From positions 1-43,945 of the forward strand of contig MNUG01000036.1 of assembly GCA_001871905.1 (NCBI GenBank): a stretch of 43,945 nucleotides of DNA, written 5' to 3'. The translations under genes were made by a program, and so were the position numbers. Origin of the DNA: Alphaproteobacteria bacterium CG1_02_46_17 (lineage in GTDB: Bacteria > Pseudomonadota > Alphaproteobacteria > Micavibrionales > Micavibrionaceae). The notes under the pieces are model-generated. The model ran no database searches. It was given only the letters and a program-made list of their open reading frames with translations, and had not been told where the DNA came from. Below, piece by piece: positions 1-8,539 of this stretch. Numbering within the stretch: the stretch's first letter is position 1; every line of letters starts with the position of its first letter.

Positions 1-23
1 TTGAGGGTATGGAGGTAAAAAAG

Positions 24-66
24 ACATCACGCAGAGAGCGCCGAGTTTTCACAGAGGACGCAGAGA
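24..66. repeat. Dispersed ACGCAGAG-type repeat
   Basis: Degenerate tandem runs of the type cACGCAGAGagcgc, then cAGAGGACGCAGAG. A related block occurs at 1317-1355 (ACGCAAAGAACGCGAAG...GCGCAGAG), and a reverse-complement-like version (CTCTCGCGGACTCTGTG) lies near 220-240. Short blocks of this kind occur as non-coding dispersed repeats in many bacteria. No function is evident. Confidence 0.5.
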
Positions 67-90
67 TTATGGGGAAACCATAAAACTTTT

Positions 91-160
91 GTCATCACCC
101 GATTTATTCGGGGTATCCATAGCTTTCAAATGGATCACCCGAACAAGTCGGGTGATGACG
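91..160. repeat. Nested palindromic intergenic repeat
   Basis: The outer arms GTCATCACCCGA (91-102) and TCGGGTGATGAC (148-159) are perfectly complementary. Inside lies a perfect 9-bp hairpin (134-142 with 148-156, loop ACAAG) and a second small stem (ATCCAT 115-120 with ATGGAT 130-135). The right half has the form TGGAT, stem, loop, stem, ATGACG, which is shared by other intergenic elements here (1405-1454, 1468-1494, 15462-15498). Confidence 0.7.
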
Positions 161-166
161 GTATGT

Positions 167-203
167 CTGGATCGCCACGCGTCTTTCAGCCGCTCGCGAT
201 GAC
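167..203. repeat. CTGGAT...ATGACG palindromic repeat
   Basis: Begins CTGGATCGC and ends GCGATGACG, so ATCGC (171-175) pairs with GCGAT (196-200). It is the sister of the element at 15462-15498, where the pair is ATTGC/GCAAT. The matched change on both sides supports a conserved stem rather than conserved sequence alone. Confidence 0.65.
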
Positions 204-252
204 GGAAAGGAACCACAAAATCTCTCGCGGACTCTGTGCTTTCTCTCTACCT

Positions 253-1077
253 CTATTGCTTTTCTTTTGATTTTTCTGCCAGTGCCGCTTGCAGCTTTAT
301 AAACATGTCATAGGACTGATCAGCAAGTTGTTGTGCGGCTTGTGACTTGATAGCGTTTGCAAATCTTTCTCTGTCGGCGCTATCACTTCCCCAGCCCCAC
401 GAAGAACTCAACCGACTTTGCTTGTCCACAATCGTATGCATCGTTCCGTATGGATAACCCTGTATTACATCAATCAGGATGGCATTACCCAAACCTTCAA
501 CTTCCGCCGATTTGGAGGGAAGGATATAGCCCCCGATGATAGACATGTTGGCAACAGCCAGAATATTAGTGCTGCGGTTTTCCTTACTCATCACTTCATA
601 GATCAGAACTGCATCCAAATGTTGGCGCGCGGCAGCAAGGCGGATATTATCGATAACGCTTTGCACCCTGTAGCCATAGCCGCGGTCATTAACATAGCCC
701 TGCACCATTTTTGCAACCAGCGGATTAATTGCAATGAACTCCCCGAAACTGCTTCCCAGTTTATTCTGCATTTCTTTCCAAGCGTTGGCATCGTCTTGTG
801 TGAGGTTTGTCAGACTCCCCCCATCAATTCTGGCCAGCCCAATGCGCGCAGGAAATTTTAAAACAGGCTCAACAGCCGCCACTTCACGCACAATCTGGTC
901 TATGCTTTTAACTTCTACAGTATTCTTACCGTCAGGAGATGTTACTTGCCGTGAAGGGGCCATAGGCACATTTTCGTATTGAGATAGATAGTCGCTTCCA
1001 GAAGTTGTTTGGATATCTGTGCTACACGCCGTTAGCATAAGCGCAGAGGTCAAAATTAATGTTAAATATTTTGGCAT
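253..1077 (-). CDS. Predicted lipoprotein of unknown function
   Basis: A 274-residue protein with a lipoprotein signal peptide: positive start (MPK), a hydrophobic stretch and the lipobox LTAC with Cys18 as the likely lipidated residue, so it should sit on the inner or outer membrane facing the periplasm. A well-spaced TGAGGAAA ribosome site precedes the ATG. The mature part is mixed alpha/beta, with a hydrophobic stretch near residues 175-190 (NILAVANMSIIGGYILP) followed by a segment rich in Gly and Tyr. The pattern of a predicted alpha/beta body with a Tyr-Gly-Thr motif after a hydrophobic strand recalls rhombotarget/CsgG-like lipoproteins, but I cannot establish this. It is read in the same direction as gyrA but lies 435 bp downstream, beyond a repeat-filled spacer, so it is probably a separate transcript. 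Confidence 0.8.
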   Translation of the reverse strand: MPKYLTLILTSALMLTACSTDIQTTSGSDYLSQYENVPMAPSRQVTSPDGKNTVEVKSIDQIVREVAAVEPVLKFPARIGLARIDGGSLTNLTQDDANAWKEMQNKLGSSFGEFIAINPLVAKMVQGYVNDRGYGYRVQSVIDNIRLAAARQHLDAVLIYEVMSKENRSTNILAVANMSIIGGYILPSKSAEVEGLGNAILIDVIQGYPYGTMHTIVDKQSRLSSSWGWGSDSADRERFANAIKSQAAQQLADQSYDMFIKLQAALAEKSKEKQ

Positions 1078-1220
1078 ATTTTCCTCACATCCAATATAAA
1101 ATTATGTCTATTGTAATTTTATACAGCTCTGCAACCACAAAGGCAAATAAAAAAACCCAAAATTGTGTCGGGCCTAATCCTAAAAAAACCTCATGCAGAG
1201 AACATAGAGTTCCAGATTTT

Positions 1221-1250
1221 GTCATGCCCCAATTTATTCGGGGGATGACG
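1221..1250. repeat. Short palindromic intergenic repeat
   Basis: GTCATGCCCC (1221-1230) faces GGGGATGAC (1241-1249) with one bulged base, and is followed by GGTATGG as after the element at 91-160. It belongs to the same GTCAT...ATGAC family. Confidence 0.6.
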
Positions 1251-1316
1251 GTATGGGTGGGAATGAAACTTCGTAACTTCGTTTCTTCGTGTTTTTCTGA
1301 AGTGTATGAAAGTCGT

Positions 1317-1355
1317 TCACGCAAAGAACGCGAAGAAGACGCTATGGGCGCAGAG
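1317..1355. repeat. Dispersed ACGCAAAG/GCGCAGAG-type repeat
   Basis: TCACGCAAAGAACGCGAAG followed by a GCGCAGAG unit, related to the block at 24-66. It lies in the gyrA-lipoprotein spacer and overlaps only implausible reading frames. Confidence 0.45.
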
Positions 1356-1366
1356 AAAAAATAGTT

Positions 1367-1397
1367 CGTCATTGCGAGTTAGAGTGATGCAATCCAG
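1367..1397. repeat. Inverted copy of the CTGGATTGC...ATGACG repeat
   Basis: Reads CGTCATTGCGAG ... GCAATCCAG, the reverse complement of the element type at 15462-15498. The arms ATTGC/GCAAT are conserved while the middle differs. Confidence 0.65.
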
Positions 1398-1404
1398 TTC
1401 TTTT

Positions 1405-1454
1405 CTGGATCCCGTTCGTGCGGGCGCCCCTTCGGGACGCGCCAACGGGATGAC
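1405..1454. repeat. CTGGATCCCGTT...AACGGGATGACG hairpin repeat
   Basis: ATCCCGTT (1409-1416) pairs perfectly with AACGGGAT (1444-1451). The interior is GC-rich and itself palindromic (GCGCCCCTTCGGGACGCGC). The flanks CTGGAT and ATGACG are those of the family. Confidence 0.65.
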
Positions 1455-1467
1455 GAGTGGGAAAAGC

Positions 1468-1494
1468 CGGATCCCCGCATAAAGCGGGGATGAC
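1468..1494. repeat. GGATCCCCGC...GCGGGGATGAC hairpin repeat
   Basis: ATCCCCGC (1471-1478) and GCGGGGAT (1484-1491) form a perfect 8-bp stem with loop ATAAA, 19-22 bp beyond the gyrA stop codon. It could end gyrA transcription, but no long T-run follows on the minus strand, so I class it as a repeat with possible terminator or mRNA-end role. Confidence 0.6.
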
Positions 1495-1512
1495 AGCGAG
1501 AGTATTATTTTT

Positions 1513-4299
1513 CTATTCTTCTATGTTTTCGTCTGCGGGGTTATCTTCCGGTGTGGGGGTTGTGACGCCGCCACCTTCGTTTTCTTCCGCTGCGATGGCT
1601 TCGATGATCGCTTCGTCTTCGACAACATCTTCGTCGTCTTGTTTGAGCCACGCAACAGAGACCACATGTTCGTCGTCCCGAACGCGGAAGAGTGTGACGC
1701 CTTGCGCCGCACGACCTGTGAAGCGGATCCCGTCCACCGGCATCCGGATCATCTGGCCCTGATCGGTTACCAGCATAATCTGGTGTTCGTCAGTGACGAC
1801 GAAGGTTCCCGCAACTTCCCCGCCATTCTTTTCGGTCAGTGTAATATTGGTGATGCCCTGCCCGCCACGACCAGAGACACGGTATTCGTACGCAGAGGTG
1901 CGTTTACCGTAGCCGCCCGTTGTTGCAGTCAGCAGGAATTGTTCGCGGTCTTGCAGTTCCTTGAAGCGGTCTTCGGTGAGGTTTGCATCTGCACCTTCTT
2001 CAAATTCGACACCTTCTTCGTCGGCACCACGCAAAGCGGAGGCAGCCTTCAGATAGGCATTGCGGTCTTCCGGTGTCGCGTTCACATGCTTAAGGATCGA
2101 CATCGAGATGACTTCATCTTTGTCTTTGAGCTTGATCCCACGCACCCCTGTTGACGTCCGTCCGGAGAACACCCGCAGATCGGAAACTTCGAAGCGGATC
2201 GCACGACCCAGACGGGTTGCCAGCACCACATCTTCATCGTCACGACAGATTTTGACATCAATCAGTTTTTCATTGCTTTCGAGTTTCATTGCAATCAACC
2301 CGTTGGAGCGGATATTGCGGAAGTCGGACAATTTATTCCGTCTGACCGACCCGCCATTGGTTGCAAAGAGAATATCGAGTTCCGCCCACAAATCTTCATT
2401 TTCCGGCAGACGCAAGATCACAGAGATGTTTTCGTCCTTATCAAGCGGCAGCAGATTGACGAACGCCTTCCCGCGTGCCTGAGGATTCCCCAATGGCAGT
2501 TGATAGACTTTCATCCGGTGGACAATCCCTTTTGAAGTAAAGAACAGGATTGGCGTGTGGGTCGAGGCCACAAAGAGGTCGGAGACGAAATCTTCGTCTT
2601 TCATATCAATGGCAGAGCGTCCCTTGCCGCCGCGTTTCTGGGCGCGGTAAGTGACAAGCGGAGTCCGTTTCACATAGCCGGTATGGGTAATGGTCACCAC
2701 CATATCTTCGCGCTGGATCAAATCTTCGACATCGGTTTCAAAACCTGAATCAATGATTTCTGTCCGGCGTGGCGTAGCGTATTTGGTTTTGACTTCGACC
2801 AATTCGTTCCGCATCAAGTCATAGAGTTTTTCTTTTGATCCCAGAATGGACAGCAATTCGGCAATTTCATTGGTAATGGTACGCAGTTCATCGCCAATTT
2901 TATCGCGTTCAAGACCAGTCAAACGGTGCAAGCGCAAATCAAGGATCGCCTTGACCTGAACTTCGGACATCTGGTAGGTGCCATTGTCATCCACGAAATA
3001 TTCAGGATCATCAATCAGGGCGATGAGCGGAGCAACATCCCCCACAGGCCAGCGTTTGGCGAGCAATTGTTCACGGGCAATCGCAGGGTCTTTGGCATTA
3101 CGGATCAGGGCAATCACTTCGTCGATATTGGCAACAGCCACAGCCAGACCAGCCAACACATGGGCGCGGTCGCGGGCTTTGTTCAATTCGAAAATTGTCC
3201 GGCGCGTAATGACTTCTTCACGGAACTTAACGAAGGCCGAAATAATCTGGCGCAGCAACAAAGTTTGCGGGCGTCCATGATGAAGCGCCAACATATTGCA
3301 GGCAAAAGAAGATTGCAGCGATGTGAATTTGAACAACTGGTTCAAGACCACATCAGCATTGGCATCACGTTTCAATTCAACAACAACGCGCACGCCGTCA
3401 CGGTCGGATTCATCACGAATTTCTGCGATGCCTTCAACGATTTTTTCACGAGCGACTTCGCCCAGACGTTCCAGCAACTGGCCTTTATTGACCTGATACG
3501 GGATTTCATGGACGATAATGGCTTCGCGTTTGTCCCGAATGGTTTCAATCGAGGTTTTCGAGCGCACCGGCATCGAACCGCGTCCCGTCGTATAGGCCGA
3601 GTACGCCCCCGCACGACCCAGAATTTGACCACCGGTCGGAAAGTCCGGCCCCGGAATAAAGCTCATCAATTCTTCGTTGGTGATATCGGGGTTCTCCATA
3701 CATGCCAGACATCCGTCAATGACTTCGCCCAGATTATGTGGAGGAATATTGGTGGCCATCCCCACCGCGATCCCGCCCGCACCATTCACCAGCAGGTTCG
3801 GTACACGGGTTGGCAACACAACAGGTTCGGAAAAAGATTCGTCATAGTTGGGACGAAAATCGACTGTGTCTTTATCAATATCCTGCAACAAGGCATCGGC
3901 AGCCTTTGACAAACGCGCTTCGGTATAACGCATCGCCGCAGCCGGATCACCATCCATCGACCCGAAGTTACCTTGTCCGTCGATCAATGGCAGACGCAGC
4001 GAGAAATCCTGTGCCATCCGCACCAAGGATTCGTAAATCGCCGAGTCCCCATGCGGGTGGTATTTACCCATGACATCCCCGACAATACGCGCGGATTTTT
4101 TATAGGATTTATCAGAATGATATCCGCCTTCTTGCATCGCGTATAGAATACGACGGTGAACCGGTTTCAACCCATCCCGTACATCAGGCAACGCCCGCGA
4201 GACAATGACACTCATCGCGTAATCGAGGTAGGATTTCTTCATCTCTTCCGAGAGGGAAATCTGGGGAAACTTCGGGGTAGCTGCGGTATTATCCGACAT
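1513..4299 (-). CDS. gyrA: DNA gyrase subunit A
   Basis: The 928-residue A subunit of DNA gyrase, which cuts and rejoins DNA to introduce negative supercoils with GyrB. The N-terminal winged-helix/tower region contains the breakage site ([10 protein letters not shown], catalytic Tyr125). The C-terminal beta-pinwheel carries the gyrase-specific box (QKRGGKG, near residue 555), separating it from ParC. The protein ends in a long acidic tail (from about residue 890), a feature known to tune supercoiling in other gyrases. The quinolone-contact region reads HGDSAIYES, with Ser86 and Glu90 at the positions equivalent to E. coli 83 and 87; Glu there is a natural variant in some genera. The reading frame stays open 23 codons further upstream, but [16 protein letters not shown] is chosen as the start because the extension crosses the palindromic terminator at 4348-4387. 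Confidence 0.96.
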   Translation of the reverse strand: MSDNTAATPKFPQISLSEEMKKSYLDYAMSVIVSRALPDVRDGLKPVHRRILYAMQEGGYHSDKSYKKSARIVGDVMGKYHPHGDSAIYESLVRMAQDFSLRLPLIDGQGNFGSMDGDPAAAMRYTEARLSKAADALLQDIDKDTVDFRPNYDESFSEPVVLPTRVPNLLVNGAGGIAVGMATNIPPHNLGEVIDGCLACMENPDITNEELMSFIPGPDFPTGGQILGRAGAYSAYTTGRGSMPVRSKTSIETIRDKREAIIVHEIPYQVNKGQLLERLGEVAREKIVEGIAEIRDESDRDGVRVVVELKRDANADVVLNQLFKFTSLQSSFACNMLALHHGRPQTLLLRQIISAFVKFREEVITRRTIFELNKARDRAHVLAGLAVAVANIDEVIALIRNAKDPAIAREQLLAKRWPVGDVAPLIALIDDPEYFVDDNGTYQMSEVQVKAILDLRLHRLTGLERDKIGDELRTITNEIAELLSILGSKEKLYDLMRNELVEVKTKYATPRRTEIIDSGFETDVEDLIQREDMVVTITHTGYVKRTPLVTYRAQKRGGKGRSAIDMKDEDFVSDLFVASTHTPILFFTSKGIVHRMKVYQLPLGNPQARGKAFVNLLPLDKDENISVILRLPENEDLWAELDILFATNGGSVRRNKLSDFRNIRSNGLIAMKLESNEKLIDVKICRDDEDVVLATRLGRAIRFEVSDLRVFSGRTSTGVRGIKLKDKDEVISMSILKHVNATPEDRNAYLKAASALRGADEEGVEFEEGADANLTEDRFKELQDREQFLLTATTGGYGKRTSAYEYRVSGRGGQGITNITLTEKNGGEVAGTFVVTDEHQIMLVTDQGQMIRMPVDGIRFTGRAAQGVTLFRVRDDEHVVSVAWLKQDDEDVVEDEAIIEAIAAEENEGGGVTTPTPEDNPADENIEE

Positions 4300-4347
4300 G
4301 GAAAAACTCACTTCATTTTTATCGAGAAATATAGTGTTTTTTCTATC

Positions 4348-4387
4348 AAAAACAGGGTCTTTCAGCAAGCTGAAAGACCCTGTTTTT
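4348..4387 (-). terminator. Strong bidirectional palindromic terminator
   Basis: A 40-bp palindrome with 19-bp perfect arms and only the central two bases unpaired (AACAGGGTCTTTCAGC facing GCTGAAAGACCCTGTT). On the minus strand the stem is followed by TTTTT, so it should end the transcript of the upstream gene at 4411-4935 before gyrA. On the plus strand it is followed by TTTTTT, so it can also stop opposing transcription. Confidence 0.85.
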
Positions 4388-4410
4388 TGGGATTATACGC
4401 CCTATTTCTG

Positions 4411-4935
4411 CTATTTGCCCAACATATCGATATTTGGCAGCGAACGGGGCAGCTGATTGGTGTTTTCAAACTTGGAGGCCATCAAGGCCTTATCAATCTG
4501 TTCCTGAATTTTTGGCCCGAATTGAGCGCCATAACGGGCCGATTTTGCCTCAGCCGCGCGCCCCTCTTTTGAGCCAAAATAAGCCAGCATGGCTTTGAAT
4601 TCCGGTACTGTGTAAGTATCTGCCGAGATTTTGATCGATTCGTCTTCCAGCTTGTCAAAATCCACATTCAGTTCGATGTATTTCTTGAAGTCTTCCCGTT
4701 CAGTGAACGGTAAAGATTGCGCAATATTATCAATATCCTGCAAGATATGTTCCTTAACCCGCCGAACATCGTGCAACTCACGGGAAAGCGCCAGACGTTC
4801 TTTATACTCATCGGCAGGCACCTCAGCCGTCACAGACTCTTCGGCAAAGGAAGGATGTGATATCAGAACTCCACCAAAGGCCATACCCATACAGAGCGAT
4901 AAGGTCAGCAAGCCGTATTTTGTCATTCTGGTCAT
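4411..4935 (-). CDS. Secreted DUF2059-family protein
   Basis: A protein of about 174 residues with a cleavable signal peptide (TKYGLLTLSLCMGMAFGGVL, cut likely after HPSFA), so periplasmic. The C-terminal half (TYTVPEFKAMLAYFGSKEGR...) follows the DUF2059 pattern: an F-T/P-x-E-x-x-A-x-x-x-F/Y-x-S-x-x-G helix pair. The biochemical role of the family is unknown. A GTG at 4938 is also possible, but AGAG lies 7 bases from the ATG at 4935, which favours the latter. It follows ssb by about 35 bp in the same direction and is closed by the terminator at 4348-4387, suggesting an ssb-DUF2059 transcript separate from gyrA. Confidence 0.8.
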   Translation of the reverse strand: MTRMTKYGLLTLSLCMGMAFGGVLISHPSFAEESVTAEVPADEYKERLALSRELHDVRRVKEHILQDIDNIAQSLPFTEREDFKKYIELNVDFDKLEDESIKISADTYTVPEFKAMLAYFGSKEGRAAEAKSARYGAQFGPKIQEQIDKALMASKFENTNQLPRSLPNIDMLGK

Positions 4936-4970
4936 CACACCACTCTCTTTCAGTTTTTAAGTCTTCAGGA

Positions 4971-5456
4971 TCAGAACGGGATATCATCCGCCAGTTCATC
5001 AACCGGTGAGGCCGCAGCAGAACCACCATAGGACGGGCCAGACGAATAGCTGCCGCCGGAGGATGCAGATTCACCGTAACTGTCATTGGAAGCGGAGCTG
5101 CTTCCCTTGGAGTCCAGCATGGTCAATTCACCACGATACGGGCGCAACACCACTTCGGTGGTGTATTGGTCGCGACCGTCTTTGTCTGTCCATTTGCGGG
5201 TTTCCAGTTGGCCTTCGATAAATACTTTCGAGCCTTTGTGCAGGTAATTGCGGGTTACATTCACCAATGCCGAATTGAAAATGACGACCTTGTGCCATTG
5301 GGTGCGTTCTTTGCGCTCGCCAGAGGCTTTATCTTTCCAGCTTTCGGATGTGGCCACCGAAAAACTTGCAACCTCATCTCCGCTTGTCATGTTGCGAATT
5401 TCCGGTTCATTCCCCAAATTTCCAATCAACATTACTTTATTCAAACTTCCAGCCAT
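4971..5456 (-). CDS. ssb: Single-stranded DNA-binding protein
   Basis: A 161-residue SSB that coats single-stranded DNA in replication, repair and recombination. The OB fold covers residues 1-112 (MAGSLNKVMLIGNLGNEPEI; WHKVVIFNSALVNVTRNYLHKGSKVFIEGQ split by the usual loops). A flexible Ser/Gly/Tyr-rich linker follows, and the protein ends in the acidic tip DELADDIPF that recruits partner proteins. AGAGGCG precedes the ATG at good spacing. Length and layout are normal for alphaproteobacteria. It is transcribed toward the DUF2059 gene and gyrA. Confidence 0.95.
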   Translation of the reverse strand: MAGSLNKVMLIGNLGNEPEIRNMTSGDEVASFSVATSESWKDKASGERKERTQWHKVVIFNSALVNVTRNYLHKGSKVFIEGQLETRKWTDKDGRDQYTTEVVLRPYRGELTMLDSKGSSSASNDSYGESASSGGSYSSGPSYGGSAAASPVDELADDIPF

Positions 5457-5528
5457 GACTTTTCGCCTCTTTCACTCAATTCACTAAATTTTTCGGATGG
5501 GCCACTATACCGATCCGAAAGGCTTTGT

Positions 5529-7370
5529 CTAACCCATTGAAGGGGGAGAACCGATTTTTCCCATGGTAATTGAAGGATGGATATCCCCTTCTCCTAAATA
5601 TGAAAAACAAACCTCGCGCAGCCAATCCAGCTCTTCAGAGAGAAGATAAGGCGAAAGTGTTTCAAAAACATGGGTGTGGTAGGATCTTAGCCAGTCTTTT
5701 TCCGGAGGTTCGATCAGCTTCCAATCCACGCCCCGCAAATCAAACGGCACAAGCGTGATGGTTTCCCAGTATAGTTTCCCGTCATCCCGTTCCTGACACA
5801 GCATCAGGTTTTCGTGCCTGATCCCATAATGATCCTTGAGGTAATAGCCGGGTTCGTTCGAGAGTACCATGCCGGGCTTAAAGGTCAGCCCCTTGCTGCC
5901 CGGAGAGATGTAGGTGGTTTCTTCATGAACCGCGAGATAACATCCGACCCCGTGTCCTGTTCCGTGGCTATAATTTTTTCCATTTTCAATCAGAGGCGCG
6001 CGCGCCAATTCATCAAGGGACGCCCCGTCGAATGTGTCGTCCATTACGGCAGAGGCCACCGCGATATGGCCTTTCAAAACACGCGTAAACGAATCTTTTG
6101 TATCTTCGTTTATATCCCCGATCACAATCGTGCGCGTAATATCGGTGGTGCCATATTCGTATTGGCCACCGCTATCGACCAGATAAAGATTATCCCCTGT
6201 GATTTGTTGATTGCTTTGCGCCGTCACATGGTAATGAACATCCGCACCGTTAGCCGCCCAACCGCTGATGGTATTAAAGCTTGGCCCCAGATAGCTGGCG
6301 TGACCCTTGCGGAACTCTTTGAGTTTATCCGCCAGATCCATTTCAGTTAGAATATTTTTTGAAAAATCCTGACAATCGAGCCAATGTAAAAATTTGGTGA
6401 CTGCTATTCCATCCCGAATATGCGCTTGTTTGATGGCCTGTTGTTCGGCCTTTGTTTTCAAAGATTTGGGTAGAACGCAAGGGTCTTTGCCATCTAGCGT
6501 TTCAATTCCCGCCTTTTTCAAAATGGTTTCTGCCACCAGAGAGGAGCGTTGCGGATCAACTTGTACTGCGCCTTTTAGAGCAGTCAAATCTTTTTCAAAA
6601 TTTTCAGGGCCATGAAGCCTCACCTCGTCCCCCAACGCCGCAGGCACATGGGACGGGACTTTGCGTCGATCAACATACCAATCAACCGAGCCATCATCAT
6701 GTAAAACGAGATTGGATAAGACCAACGGGTTATAGGCGATATCACTGCCCCTGACATTCAACAGCCAGCAAATGGAATCTGCCTGAGTTATCACCACGGA
6801 TGAAATTTTTTCCTGTTTCAAATCCGCTGCCAATTTATGGCGTTTTTCGTGAGAAGTTGACCCTGCAATCACATCCGGAAATAAATCAACCCGTCCCAAA
6901 GGGGAAGCCGGACGATCTGCCCATATCAAATCCAGAGGGTTTTGATCGACAGAAACCAGTTTAATATTTTTCTTTGTGGATTCTTCTGCATATTTTGCGA
7001 TTTGTGACCGTGTAAACAAACGCGGATCATATCCAATCACAGAACCTGATGCAGCGTTCCCCGCAATCCAGTTTCCGATGGGGTTTTTATCTGATGAGTC
7101 GGCCACGACAATTTGATAGCTGTCCGGATCAACCTGTTTTCCAATCTGGACATGATAGATTCCGTTGGTTATCGCCACGGCTGTGTCTTGAAGAATAACG
7201 GCAGAACCTGATGATCCGGTAAAACCGGTGAGCCATGCCAGCCGTTCGGCATTGGGGGGAAGATATTCACTTTGAAATTCATCCGCATGCGGGACGATAA
7301 AGCCATCAAGATTTTGGTTTTTTAGTTCTGCCCGCAAGGCAGAGAGTTTTTCGGCTGGCGTTGATAACAT
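5529..7370 (-). CDS. pepP: Xaa-Pro aminopeptidase (aminopeptidase P, M24B)
   Basis: A 613-residue cytosolic metallopeptidase that removes an N-terminal residue in front of proline. It has the three-part layout of the long aminopeptidase P form: two creatinase-like N-terminal domains (to about residue 315), the pita-bread catalytic domain and a C-terminal extension. All five metal ligands are visible: Asp399 (LVDSGG), Asp410 (TTDITRT), His473 (HGTGHGVG), Glu506 (SNEPGYY) and Glu520 (RHENL). The start MLSTPAEKLSALR is preceded by AGGGA; the frame is open 25 codons further, but that part does not look like protein and runs into the divergent gene. It is divergent from a prolyl iminopeptidase-like gene; together they would degrade proline-containing peptides. 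The symbol is by function; the short E. coli PepP is a different subtype. Confidence 0.92.
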   Translation of the reverse strand: MLSTPAEKLSALRAELKNQNLDGFIVPHADEFQSEYLPPNAERLAWLTGFTGSSGSAVILQDTAVAITNGIYHVQIGKQVDPDSYQIVVADSSDKNPIGNWIAGNAASGSVIGYDPRLFTRSQIAKYAEESTKKNIKLVSVDQNPLDLIWADRPASPLGRVDLFPDVIAGSTSHEKRHKLAADLKQEKISSVVITQADSICWLLNVRGSDIAYNPLVLSNLVLHDDGSVDWYVDRRKVPSHVPAALGDEVRLHGPENFEKDLTALKGAVQVDPQRSSLVAETILKKAGIETLDGKDPCVLPKSLKTKAEQQAIKQAHIRDGIAVTKFLHWLDCQDFSKNILTEMDLADKLKEFRKGHASYLGPSFNTISGWAANGADVHYHVTAQSNQQITGDNLYLVDSGGQYEYGTTDITRTIVIGDINEDTKDSFTRVLKGHIAVASAVMDDTFDGASLDELARAPLIENGKNYSHGTGHGVGCYLAVHEETTYISPGSKGLTFKPGMVLSNEPGYYLKDHYGIRHENLMLCQERDDGKLYWETITLVPFDLRGVDWKLIEPPEKDWLRSYHTHVFETLSPYLLSEELDWLREVCFSYLGEGDIHPSITMGKIGSPPSMG

Positions 7371-7465
7371 GTTATTTATTCCCTGTTTGGAAAAGCCTTG
7401 TTTGATTACAATAACAAATCTAGAATGTTTCGATTGAAAACTCAATGCATGAGAGCCGATTTCCT

Positions 7466-8524
7466 ATGATTTCCATTAAAAACATCCTCACTCTTCAAGA
7501 TGTTCTGTTCCCTGTCACCAAACCTTGGAAAACAGAGCATATTGATGTCGGAGATGGCCATTCCCTGTATGTCCAGCAATTTGGCAACCGCAACGGCGTT
7601 CCTGTCCTGATTGTCCATGGCGGCCCGGGCGGCGGAATAAAAGCCGAGTCAGGAAGTGTCCGGCAACATGACCCGTCATATTTCCGGATTATTGCCGTTG
7701 ACCAGCGCGGGTGCGGTGCGTCAATTCCGCATGTGGCAGATGACCGGAAAAAAGCCTTTTACAAAAACACGCCGGACAAGCTGGTGTCCGATTTCGAAAT
7801 GATCCGTCAAGCGCTGGATCTTCGCCATTGGCATGTGTGCGGTTATTCATGGGGCAGTTGTTTATCGGTTTATTATGCATCGTTTTACCCACAGTCCATC
7901 CGTTCTTTGACTGTTGGTGGAATCTGGATGCACACACCGCAAGAAATTGATTGGTACATTAATCGCATGGGATTGTTTTTTCCGGAAGCGGAAGCCGAGC
8001 TGTTAAAAACACTCCCCCGTTCGACAAAGCGATTTGATCGATTGGAAAAGCTGTATAAAGCTATCATGGGCAAAGATCAAAAGATCGCGTTACAAGTTGC
8101 CGAGGCCCAAGGACAGTTTGAAAATGTTGCCGTCCATTTCATTTCCGACACCGAACAAAAAGCCGAACAACAAACAGAACAGAGGAAGAAAAAGAAGAAA
8201 AGTTCAGCCGAGAAACGTCACGAAAAACTTGATACAATCGCGCGTGGAGCTTTGGAAATTTACTTTATGAGGAAATACCCCTTGCCCACAGAATGGTATA
8301 AATCAAAAGACACCAAGCGGGCCCTGAAACAAATCAAGGATTTCGTTATCATACAGGGACGGTATGATATTGTCTGTCCCCCCACCATGGCGTATGAACT
8401 GCACAACGCCCACCCACACAGCAAATGCACATTCGTCCATTATGCCGGACACCGCGCCACACCGGAATTTATGCAGACCATGATCAAGGCCCACGAAAGA
8501 TTGAAGAGAGTTAAGTCTGAGTGA
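7466..8524 (+). CDS. Prolyl iminopeptidase-like alpha/beta hydrolase (S33)
   Basis: A serine hydrolase of about 352 residues that probably removes N-terminal proline from peptides. Motifs: oxyanion loop HGGPGGG, DQRGCGAS, nucleophile elbow GYSWGS (Ser128), Asp301 (GRYDIV) and His329 (AGHRA). The family usually reads G-G-S-W-G-S-T/A-L; here it is GYSWGSCLS. The cap domain carries a charged low-complexity insert (about residues 229-255, rich in Gln, Glu and Lys). The frame starts at 7445, but GAGAG lies 10 bases before the ATG at 7466, and homology begins soon after, so I prefer 7466. It may act after aminopeptidase P, whose gene is divergent. Substrate specificity is inferred from the family. 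Confidence 0.85.
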   Translation: MISIKNILTLQDVLFPVTKPWKTEHIDVGDGHSLYVQQFGNRNGVPVLIVHGGPGGGIKAESGSVRQHDPSYFRIIAVDQRGCGASIPHVADDRKKAFYKNTPDKLVSDFEMIRQALDLRHWHVCGYSWGSCLSVYYASFYPQSIRSLTVGGIWMHTPQEIDWYINRMGLFFPEAEAELLKTLPRSTKRFDRLEKLYKAIMGKDQKIALQVAEAQGQFENVAVHFISDTEQKAEQQTEQRKKKKKSSAEKRHEKLDTIARGALEIYFMRKYPLPTEWYKSKDTKRALKQIKDFVIIQGRYDIVCPPTMAYELHNAHPHSKCTFVHYAGHRATPEFMQTMIKAHERLKRVKSE

Positions 8525-8539
8525 TCATCCGGATATAAT

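Noticed and set aside
1-250. CRISPR array in the repeat-rich left edge
   Set aside because: Repeats differ in sequence and spacing, are palindromic and lack regular spacers or cas genes.
734-982. Plus-strand ORFs over the lipoprotein, gyrA, AsmA-like and RND genes
   Set aside because: They lie wholly within well-supported genes in other frames and show no motifs.
1085-1372. 95-residue ORF in the gyrA-lipoprotein spacer
   Set aside because: It is made of translated repeat sequence on both strands and has no ribosome site or family resemblance.
1471-1491. Hairpin after gyrA as a classical terminator
   Set aside because: The minus strand lacks a T-run after the stem and the hairpin matches the dispersed repeat family; kept as a repeat.
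4020-4050. Glu90 of GyrA at the quinolone-contact position as a resistance mutation
   Set aside because: Glu is the natural residue there in several genera, and Ser86 is intact; no reason to infer resistance.
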